From an uncultured Phycisphaerales bacterium (GTDB lineage Bacteria; Planctomycetota; Phycisphaerae; Sedimentisphaerales; Anaerobacaceae), in contig CALMMH010000263.1 of the NCBI GenBank assembly GCA_937868145.1, positions 1 to 5,487 of the forward strand: a stretch of 5,487 nt of DNA, read 5' to 3'. Positions within the stretch are counted from its first letter, which is position 1; every line of letters begins with the position of its first letter. Under the pieces are notes generated by a model, which was given only the letters and a program-made list of their open reading frames with translations, ran no database searches and was not told the DNA's origin. The position numbers were made by a program, and so were the translations under genes. This document shows positions 1 to 5,487 of the stretch, piece after piece.

Positions 1-2
1 CC

Positions 3-2858
3 TCCCCGATGGGGGCCGCCGTCATCAATTTCGATGAACAGACCGCCCGCTTCGTTCGCTTCAAGATCCACCGCACGTTCGGCGGCCAGGCGTGCTTGGA
101 CGAATTGGAGATCTATGGTCCCGGCGACGATCGCAACCTCGCGCTGGCCTCCAACGGCGCGAAGGCCGGCGCGTCGTCCGTCCTGGACCATCCGCTGCAC
201 CTGATCCCGCACCTCAACGACGGACAGTACGGCAACCCGCACAGTTGGATCCCGCGGACCGACGGCGTGGAATGGGCCCAGATCGAGTTGCCCGAGCCGG
301 CGAAAGTCTCCCGCGTGGTCTTCTCCCGCGACCGCAGCGGCGCCTATCGCGACCGCCATCCGGCCGACGTCGAGGTCCTGGTCTCCTGCGACGGGCAGGC
401 CTGGACCTCCGTTGCCCGTCAGACCTACGCCGTCTCCCCGTTCGGAGAAACAGGCCTTCAGTTCCCCGCGGCGGCCCTCTCCGACAAATCCTGGACAGGC
501 GTGGTCGAGTATGCGTTTCTCCGCGAGCGAGAGACCTGGGCGGCCATGAACCGAGAGGACTATCTCTCGCCCCTGGTTCACGATCGTCCCGCCAACCCCG
601 GCGGCGAGCCGTACTGGGGACGCCTGGCCCGAATGGACGCGATATCCCGCACGCTGACGCAATTCGAGGACCTGATCGAACGTCTGCGCCAACGCGGCGT
701 GGACACGACGCGCGAGCGCGGCATGTTGCAGGATCTGCGTCGCCGTGCCAACGAAAGGAATCCGGACGCCGGAGCAGTGGACGCCCTGTACCTCGAAGCC
801 CGGCGGGCCAAACGCGACCTGTTCTTCCGCGATCCCCTGCTCGCCTCGCTCGACCGCGTGCTCTTCGCCAAGCATCATCCGCTCAAGCCCTCGCACAACT
901 ACAGCGATCATTTCGACTCTCTCTTCGCTTCCGGCGGCGGCGTTTACGTGCTCGAAATCCCCCGCGACGACGAGGGCCGACTGGATCCCGCGCACGGCCG
1001 TGTCCGGGAATTATTCGACGCGAGCAAAGGCATCGCGCGTCACCCGGTCTGCGACTTCGACGCCGACGCCGTGTACTTCGCCTACCGGCCCGAGACGCCG
1101 GAGGTCGAGGGGTGGAAGTCCTACTGGCACCTGTGGACCGTGAACGCCGACGGCAGCGGCCTGCGACAGATGACCGAAGGCCCCTACCACGACTTCGATC
1201 CCGTCGTCCTGCCCGACGGCGGACTGGGCTTCATGTCGACCCGCTGTCACGTGCGATTTCTCTGTTGGCGGCCCCAGGCCTACGTGCTGCATCGCATGGA
1301 GCTCGACGGCGCCGGCCTGCGGCGGCTTTCCCACGCCAACCTCAGCGAATGGAATCCCTCGATCATGAGCGACGGCCGGATACTCTGGACCCGGTCGGAA
1401 TACCAGGACAAAGGTGCCGACTTCGGCCACACGCTCTGGGCGATCCGGCCCGACGGAACGGGTCCCGAGCTGGTCTTCGGAAACGACACGCCCTACTGCT
1501 ACAACCACGGCGTCGAGGTCCCTGGGACCCGCGAAGTGGTCGCCACCCTCTTCTCCCACGGCGACCACCAGGGCCCGATCGCGATGATCGATCTGAGCCG
1601 CCAGCCGTACGACACCGCCGCCATCACCAACATCACGCCCGACACCCGGCCGCAGTATCAGATGGACCGCTCCTACTCGCAGACCTTCCGCGATCCCACG
1701 CCGGTGTCCCGCGACCATTTCCTGGTCAGCCACAATCCCGGCGTCGGCGACCACTGGGGCCTCTACCTCATCGACCGCTACGGCAATCGCGAGCTGCTCT
1801 ACCTCGATCCGAAAATCAGCAGCAAGCGTCCCAGCCCGCTTCGCCCGCGTCCCAAGCCGCCGGTCCTGGCCAGCGCGCTCGACCGCGACCTCGCGGCGCA
1901 GGGGCTCGGCGAGTTCATCGTGCAGGACGTCTACGAAGGCCTGGGCTCGAGTGTCGAGCGCGGGCGGGTCAAGTATCTCCGCGTCGTCGAGGAGGCTCCG
2001 TCGGCTCTCGAACTGCTCCCGTGCGGCGAGTACCGCGCCGATCACGAGCCGTTCGCGGATTACTACGCCAGCCCCATCCATCTGGTGCAAGGGCCGCCGC
2101 GCAGCTACACCACCCGCAGCCGCAACGCACTCGAAGCGCACGCGTTCCGCACCGGCCAGGCGAAAGCCGACGACGGCGACGCCATTACCGTCACGGAGAA
2201 TCTCGGCTGGCCCAGCTACGTCGCCAAAGCCTCGCACGGCGTCGTCGAGGTCGCCCGCGACGGGTCGGCGAAGTTCCTCGCCCCCGCGGGCAAGGTGCTC
2301 TACTTCCAGGCCCTCGACGCGGACTACAACGAAATCCAGCGAATGCGCAGCGTCGTCCAACTCCAGCCCGGTGAACAACGCGGCTGCATCGGCTGTCACG
2401 ACGACCGCCGGGCCATCCCGCCGTCGCGCCAGGGAACGGCGATGGCCTCTCCGGCGCGGCCCCTCGTTCCGCCGCCGTGGGGCGACGATCCCTTTGACTA
2501 CCAACGCGTCGTCCAGCCGGTTCTCGACAAACGGTGCGCCGCCTGCCACGACGGCCGTCCGGAGTTCGGGCCCGATCTCCGCGGCGTGCGCGACGCCGAC
2601 CGCATTCCCGTCTCGTACCGCTCGCTCATCACCGGCGGCTGGGTCCACTACTTCGACTGGGCATACGGCTCGCGGCACTTCAAGGCCGAGCCGCTCACAT
2701 TCGGCACGCTTCGCAGTCCGCTCTTCGCGGCTCTGAAATCGGAGGCGCATCGCGACGTGCGTCTGGAACCCGATGAACTGCGGGCCCTGAAGGAATGGAT
2801 CGATCTGAACTGTCCGCTCTGGCCCAACTATCAGTACCGCCCCGAGCGGCCGCAATGA
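3..2858 (+). CDS. HzsA-related di-heme cytochrome c with N-terminal discoidin domain (5' end probably cut off)
   Basis: Probable periplasmic or surface multidomain c-type cytochrome of the HzsA-related family; its reaction is unknown. Residue numbers count from the first visible ATG (base 9). Residues ~10-165 are F5/8C (discoidin)-like (FVRFKI, LDELEIYG, then a DRSGAYRDRHP segment). Residues ~205-275 are helical and charged. Residues ~280-610 carry PD40/TolB-like propeller repeats (TVNADGSGLRQMT, AIRPDGTG). Residues ~620-800 resemble the HZS-alpha middle domain and end in PGEQRGCIGCH (heme motif C793-H797, bases 2385-2399). Residues ~826-945 form a cytochrome c domain with VVQPVLDKRCAACH (C843-H847, bases 2535-2549); H914 is a candidate distal ligand. 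Hydrazine synthase alpha has the same propeller, middle-heme and C-terminal-heme order, but no HzsB/C-like gene is present, so hydrazine synthesis is not implied. Covalent heme requires export, yet no signal peptide or Shine-Dalgarno precedes base 9 and the frame is open leftwards, so the start is probably outside the window. Confidence 0.87.
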   Translation, partial: SPMGAAVINFDEQTARFVRFKIHRTFGGQACLDELEIYGPGDDRNLALASNGAKAGASSVLDHPLHLIPHLNDGQYGNPHSWIPRTDGVEWAQIELPEPAKVSRVVFSRDRSGAYRDRHPADVEVLVSCDGQAWTSVARQTYAVSPFGETGLQFPAAALSDKSWTGVVEYAFLRERETWAAMNREDYLSPLVHDRPANPGGEPYWGRLARMDAISRTLTQFEDLIERLRQRGVDTTRERGMLQDLRRRANERNPDAGAVDALYLEARRAKRDLFFRDPLLASLDRVLFAKHHPLKPSHNYSDHFDSLFASGGGVYVLEIPRDDEGRLDPAHGRVRELFDASKGIARHPVCDFDADAVYFAYRPETPEVEGWKSYWHLWTVNADGSGLRQMTEGPYHDFDPVVLPDGGLGFMSTRCHVRFLCWRPQAYVLHRMELDGAGLRRLSHANLSEWNPSIMSDGRILWTRSEYQDKGADFGHTLWAIRPDGTGPELVFGNDTPYCYNHGVEVPGTREVVATLFSHGDHQGPIAMIDLSRQPYDTAAITNITPDTRPQYQMDRSYSQTFRDPTPVSRDHFLVSHNPGVGDHWGLYLIDRYGNRELLYLDPKISSKRPSPLRPRPKPPVLASALDRDLAAQGLGEFIVQDVYEGLGSSVERGRVKYLRVVEEAPSALELLPCGEYRADHEPFADYYASPIHLVQGPPRSYTTRSRNALEAHAFRTGQAKADDGDAITVTENLGWPSYVAKASHGVVEVARDGSAKFLAPAGKVLYFQALDADYNEIQRMRSVVQLQPGEQRGCIGCHDDRRAIPPSRQGTAMASPARPLVPPPWGDDPFDYQRVVQPVLDKRCAACHDGRPEFGPDLRGVRDADRIPVSYRSLITGGWVHYFDWAYGSRHFKAEPLTFGTLRSPLFAALKSEAHRDVRLEPDELRALKEWIDLNCPLWPNYQYRPERPQ

Positions 2859-2866
2859 GGCGGAAA

Positions 2867-2961
2867 GTGACTCGTGCCCCGTGGCCCGTGACTCGTGCCC
2901 GTGATTCGCGGGGACGAGTCATTCGGGTGAATCGTGGATCGTCAATCGAAGATCGTGGATT
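2867..2961. repeat. Degenerate heptanucleotide tandem repeat array (consensus about GTGRMTC)
   Basis: Starting 8 bases after the stop codon of the upstream gene, the sequence parses into 7-base steps. GTGACTC is at 2867, GTGCCCC at 2874, GTGGCCC at 2881, GTGACTC at 2888, a 6-base GTGCCC at 2895 and GTGATTC at 2901. An interrupted segment follows, containing an inverted unit (CGAGTCA, 2915-2921). Then come GTGAATC at 2927, GTGGATC at 2934, GTCAATC at 2941, GAAGATC at 2948 and GTGGATT at 2955. Such short heptamer arrays are known from intergenic DNA of other bacteria, for example the STRR heptamers of cyanobacteria; the likeness is in form only. A non-coding, slippage-prone spacer is inferred. 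Confidence 0.7.
2868..2921. other. Stem-loop formed by an inverted heptamer unit, with two competing left arms
   Basis: The right arm GGGGACGAGTCA (2910-2921) can pair with TGACTCGTGCCCC at 2868-2880, giving 12 pairs with one bulged G. It can also pair with the second copy at 2889-2900, giving 8 pairs, a G-G mismatch and 3 more pairs around a 9-base loop. The two pairings exclude each other. No T-tract follows on either strand, so it does not look like an intrinsic terminator, although it is the strongest hairpin just downstream of the cytochrome gene. It may simply be a by-product of one repeat unit having inverted. Confidence 0.5.
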
Positions 2962-2969
2962 CCTACGCC

Positions 2970-2998
2970 TTGCCTGACCGCAGGGACAAGGGTATTCT
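2970..2998 (+). promoter_or_regulatory. Candidate sigma-70-type promoter for the DUF6259 gene
   Basis: TTGCCT (2970-2975) and TATTCT (2993-2998) are 17 bases apart, and each matches 4 of 6 consensus bases (TTGACA, TATAAT). There is no extended TGn element. If used, transcription would start near 3005 and produce a leader of about 213 nt that contains the whole four-way element. Matches of this quality arise by chance, and promoter consensus in Planctomycetota is poorly defined, so this is a weak call. Confidence 0.3.
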
Positions 2999-3048
2999 GG
3001 GATCGTTTGCAGCTTTGAGAGCGTACGTGAAACGGCAGAAATTCGATT

Positions 3049-3147
3049 CCGGGTGGCAGCGGCAAACGCAGTTTGCCGATGGTTCTTTCGCGACTCCGGA
3101 CGCGCCATCGGCAAGCTCCGAGGACTTCGCTTGCCGCTGCCACCCGG
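3049..3147. repeat. Nested inverted-repeat element forming a perfect four-way junction (cloverleaf or cruciform)
   Basis: Outer stem CCGGGTGGCAGC (3049-3060) pairs perfectly with GCTGCCACCCGG (3136-3147). Three hairpins fill the interior. The first is GGCAAAC-GCA-GTTTGCC (3061-3077). The second spans 3078-3109, with GATGG/CCATC closing a CGCG/CGCG inner stem, a 6-base bulge (3083-3088) and an 8-base loop. The third is GGCAAGC (3110-3116) with GCTTGCC (3129-3135) around a 12-base loop. No base is unpaired at the junction. An imperfect outer helix may continue, GCAGAAATTCG (3035-3045) with CGAACTTCCTGC (3154-3165), one bulge and one mismatch. The element lies about 57 bases before the ribosome binding site of the next gene. 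It could be a small non-autonomous palindromic mobile element or a structured 5' leader. No transposase, target duplication or T-tract is visible. Confidence 0.8.
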
Positions 3148-3204
3148 ACAACCCGAACTTCCTGCGTGCCCACTGCAAGTTGGTTGATGTGGATGATGGC
3201 GATT

Positions 3205-3210
3205 AGGAGG
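3205..3210 (+). promoter_or_regulatory. Shine-Dalgarno sequence AGGAGG for the DUF6259 gene
   Basis: A perfect AGGAGG sits 7 bases before the ATG at 3218. This fixes the start codon, and the encoded protein then begins with a normal signal peptide. Confidence 0.9.
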
Positions 3211-3217
3211 ACTTTGT

Positions 3218-5467
3218 ATGCGAAGACAAAAGAGCACGGATCTGCACCGGTTGTCGGCCGCGTTGCTGGTTTGCACCACATGGCATCTATTTGTCGCAGG
3301 CAGCGTCTACGCCGCTCGGCCCAAAGTCCCAGCCTCTCGGCCGGATGTGTCCGTGCCCGGCCGCATCGGAATTCCCGCCGGCGACCTGCGAATCGTCCTG
3401 CAGAACGTCGAGCGAGGTCTGCGCGTCGCCAGCCTGCTCGACACGGGCACCGGTCAGGAGTTGCTGGCCGCCGAGCCGTTGCCGCTGTTCTCCGTGGTGT
3501 TGCGCGATACGCAAACCAAAGAATTGCTCACGTTGACCGCCGACTCCGGCTGGAAGCAGGCCCTGGCAGCCTACAGCGAGACCAGGAACAGGCACACGCT
3601 TACGTTCGGCAATCCGACCGACGATCGCTTCGCGGGAATCGGCGTCGAACTGACGCTCGACGTCGACACGGTCGCCGGCGCGTTGATCTGGGACATGAAG
3701 ATCGCGAATGAGAATCCGCAATGGGCCCTGTGGCACGTCGTGTTCCCGCAGGTCGCCCTGCGCGACCTGGGCGAAGGCGCCAAGGTCTTCGCGCAAGTGA
3801 CATCGGGCGTCGAGCTGTCCACGATGTGGGCCAAGGCGGACAAACGCGGCGGAACCTATCCCGGCGGCTGGACCGCCATGCAGTACATGGCCGCCTACAA
3901 CCCGGTCCGCGGCACCGGCCTCTATCTGGGCATGCACGACCCCTGGGGCTCGACGAAGGACATCTTCGCGCAGGGCTGGCCGGACAAGCAGGCGGTCGCT
4001 CTCACCTTCGACCACCCGGTTCCGAACATGGGCAAGCCCGGCGTCGGTTTCGAGCTGCCCGGCGTGGCGCGGTGGCAACTGCTGCGCGGCGACTGGTTCG
4101 ACGCCGCGATGATCTATCGAAACTGGGTCGTCAACGACGCGAAGTGGTGGCCCTCGCTCGGGCCCGACGGCCGCGAGGACACGCCGAAGTGGATGCGCGA
4201 GCTGCCGGCCTGGGTCATGACGGGCGGACCCGCCTCCGATTGCGTGCCCAAGGTCAAGGCCTTCGCGCAGGCGATCGCGTTGCCCACCGGCTTCCATTGG
4301 TACAACTGGCACGAGATCCCCTTCGACAACGACTACCCGCACTACTTCCCGGTCAAGGACGGCTTCAGCGAAGGCGTCGCGGAACTGAAGGCCGCGGGCG
4401 TGTACCCCATGCCCTACATCAACGGCCGGCTGTGGGACCTCCACGACAAAGGCGCCGAGGACTGGGAGTTCACCAAGACGGCGCGACCGGCCGCCACGAA
4501 AGACGAAGACGGCTCGCCCTGCACCGAAAGCTACGGCAGCAAGGAGACCGACGGCAACAGCGTGACGCTGGCGGTCATGTGCCCCACCACGTCGCTCTGG
4601 CAGAACCAGGTCCGTGACATCGTGCTTCGCCTCTTTAACGACTACGGCGTCAGCGGCGTCTACATCGACCAGATCGCCGCCGCCGCCCCGCGACTGTGCT
4701 TCGACGCCTCCCACGGCCACGACCTCGGCGGCGGCCCCTGGTGGACCGAGGGCTACTGGAAGATGCTCGACGCGATCCGCGCGGCCAAACCCGCCGACCG
4801 CATGCTGACGACCGAATGCAACGCCGAGCCGTACATCAAATGGCTCGACGGCTACCTCACCTGGCACTGGCAAAACCAGGACATGGTCCCGGCGTTCTCC
4901 GCCGTCTACGGCGGCGCCGTCCAGATGTTCGGCCGGGCCTACCGTAGCGGCCCGACGCAGGACCTCGCCAACCGCATGAAGGCCGGCCAGCAGCTCGTCT
5001 ACGGCGAGCAAATCGGCTGGTTTGGCCCCGAGATCCTCGACCGCGCCGACTCCGCCCCCTTCGTGCGAGACTGCATCGCGCTCCGCTATCAACTCCGCGA
5101 ATACTTCTATCGCGGCCGGATGGCCCGCCCGCCGCGATTCGCGACGCCGGCCCCGACCGTGACCGCGGACTGGCAATGGAGCAACGAATGGCTCGTCACC
5201 ACCGACGCGGTCCTGACCGGCGCATGGTGGATCCCCCAGGACAACAAGACCCTCCTGCTGCTGGCCAACGTCTCGGATACTCCGTTCACGTCGCGTCTGT
5301 CCCTGAATCCCAAAGACTACACCTTCTCCGGCAAGCCGATCGCCGCCAGCGTCGTCCACCCGGACGGCACGCGCACGCCCCTGGCCCTCGACGCCATCGA
5401 CCAGGCGAACGTGGAGATCCCCGCCCGCAGCATCGTCGCCTGGGAGATCCAGTCCGCCGACAGGTAG
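3218..5467 (+). CDS. Secreted DUF6259-like glycoside hydrolase-type TIM-barrel protein
   Basis: Complete 749-residue protein, probably an exported glycosidase acting on a polysaccharide or glycan; substrate unknown. Residues 1-32 form a Sec signal peptide: basic start (MRRQK), hydrophobic core ~12-30, likely cleavage after VYA-32. Residues ~48-300 look like an N-terminal beta-sandwich. Residues ~320-640 resemble a (beta/alpha)8 barrel with strand-like segments FHWYNWHE, YPMPYINGRLWD, GVSGVYIDQIAA and MLTTECNAEPYIKWLDGYLTW. Residues ~645-747 look like a C-terminal beta-sandwich ending in IPARSIVAWEI. By analogy with retaining alpha-glycosidases such as GH36 and GH101, D484 (bases 4667-4669) is a candidate nucleophile and E533 (4814-4816) or E537 (4826-4828) a candidate acid/base; this is inference. 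Aromatic residues are abundant in the barrel, as in sugar-binding clefts. The start is set by a perfect Shine-Dalgarno. The DUF6259 assignment rests on recalled sequence character, not a search; another GH-like TIM-barrel family is the main alternative. Confidence 0.85.
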   Translation: MRRQKSTDLHRLSAALLVCTTWHLFVAGSVYAARPKVPASRPDVSVPGRIGIPAGDLRIVLQNVERGLRVASLLDTGTGQELLAAEPLPLFSVVLRDTQTKELLTLTADSGWKQALAAYSETRNRHTLTFGNPTDDRFAGIGVELTLDVDTVAGALIWDMKIANENPQWALWHVVFPQVALRDLGEGAKVFAQVTSGVELSTMWAKADKRGGTYPGGWTAMQYMAAYNPVRGTGLYLGMHDPWGSTKDIFAQGWPDKQAVALTFDHPVPNMGKPGVGFELPGVARWQLLRGDWFDAAMIYRNWVVNDAKWWPSLGPDGREDTPKWMRELPAWVMTGGPASDCVPKVKAFAQAIALPTGFHWYNWHEIPFDNDYPHYFPVKDGFSEGVAELKAAGVYPMPYINGRLWDLHDKGAEDWEFTKTARPAATKDEDGSPCTESYGSKETDGNSVTLAVMCPTTSLWQNQVRDIVLRLFNDYGVSGVYIDQIAAAAPRLCFDASHGHDLGGGPWWTEGYWKMLDAIRAAKPADRMLTTECNAEPYIKWLDGYLTWHWQNQDMVPAFSAVYGGAVQMFGRAYRSGPTQDLANRMKAGQQLVYGEQIGWFGPEILDRADSAPFVRDCIALRYQLREYFYRGRMARPPRFATPAPTVTADWQWSNEWLVTTDAVLTGAWWIPQDNKTLLLLANVSDTPFTSRLSLNPKDYTFSGKPIAASVVHPDGTRTPLALDAIDQANVEIPARSIVAWEIQSADR

Positions 5468-5487
5468 GCCGGCGACTTTGGGAACCG
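5468..5487. other. Right edge, no recognisable feature
   Basis: Only 20 bases follow the TAG stop. They show no complete hairpin, T-tract or start codon, so nothing can be said about termination or the next gene. Confidence 0.6.

Noticed and set aside
92..2374. 760-codon open frame overlapping the cytochrome gene in another plus frame
   Set aside because: Extremely Arg/Pro-rich translation typical of a high-GC out-of-frame reading; no ribosome binding site and no motif.
1011..2855. 614-codon open frame on the minus strand opposite the cytochrome gene
   Set aside because: It is an antisense shadow produced by high GC and codon bias. Its protein has no recognisable domain, while the plus-strand frame has clear motifs throughout.
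2867..2961. CRISPR array
   Set aside because: The units are 7 bases and directly tandem, with no 25-40-base repeats, no unique spacers and no cas genes.
3049..3147. tRNA gene, suggested by the cloverleaf shape
   Set aside because: It is 99 bases with a 12-bp closing stem, no TTC-type T-loop signature, no plausible 7-base anticodon loop and no CCA-side layout.
3049..3165. Intrinsic terminator
   Set aside because: The stem is long and GC-rich, but no T-tract follows on either strand (plus side ACAACCCG, minus side AATCGAAT).
2934..3206. 90-codon frame with a GTG start, ending in the Shine-Dalgarno of the next gene (possible leader peptide)
   Set aside because: It starts inside the heptamer array, runs through the inverted-repeat element, and lacks a ribosome binding site. 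Its stop overlapping AGGAGG looks coincidental.
3263..3277. Lipoprotein signal (lipobox) at LLVC in the DUF6259-like protein
   Set aside because: Position -1 before the cysteine is Val rather than Gly, Ala or Ser, and a good signal peptidase I site (VYA) follows the longer hydrophobic core.
2695..3279. Minus-strand frame across the intergenic region (194 codons)
   Set aside because: Its middle is the translated heptamer repeat (RVTGHGARVT-like low complexity) and the ends overlap both real genes in antisense.
3287..5359. 690-codon open frame on the minus strand opposite the DUF6259-like gene
   Set aside because: Low-complexity Val/Gly/Arg/Glu-rich shadow without domain signatures; the plus strand has a signal peptide, a ribosome binding site and a coherent fold.

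Overview
This high-GC window holds two large plus-strand genes separated by a 359-bp, unusually structured intergenic region. The likely source is a member of the Planctomycetota, possibly Phycisphaerae-like, or a related PVC-group bacterium. Both encoded families are, from general knowledge, typical of that group: a discoidin-fused, di-heme HzsA-related protein and a secreted DUF6259 glycosidase-like protein. The assignment is inference from protein families and composition, because no phylogenetic marker is present.

Layout: (1) Positions 3-2858 encode a large c-type cytochrome related to the alpha subunit of hydrazine synthase. Its order is discoidin-like domain, helical linker, TolB/PD40-type beta-propeller, middle domain ending in CIGCH, and a C-terminal cytochrome c domain with CAACH. 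The reading frame is open to the left edge and no signal peptide is visible, so the true start probably lies upstream. (2) Positions 2859-3217 contain a degenerate heptanucleotide repeat array (2867-2961), a possible sigma-70-type promoter (2970-2998), a perfect inverted-repeat element that can fold into a four-way junction (3049-3147), and a strong Shine-Dalgarno sequence (3205-3210). (3) Positions 3218-5467 encode a complete secreted protein with an N-terminal beta-sandwich, a TIM-barrel glycosidase-like domain and a C-terminal beta-rich domain. The last 20 bases hold nothing recognisable.

The two proteins fit a planctomycetal secreted carbohydrate-processing neighbourhood, in which cytochrome c and discoidin proteins often accompany glycoside hydrolases. 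Nothing here indicates hydrazine synthesis or anammox, since no HzsB/HzsC-like gene is present. The genes are co-directional, but the spacing and the candidate promoter suggest the second can be transcribed separately.

The most unusual signal is the intergenic element. Four helices tile bases 3049-3147 with no unpaired nucleotide at the junction, and a five-base motif present in four copies (two per orientation) lets it switch between a branched and a linear fold. It could be a small palindromic mobile element or a structured 5' leader; the sequence alone does not decide.
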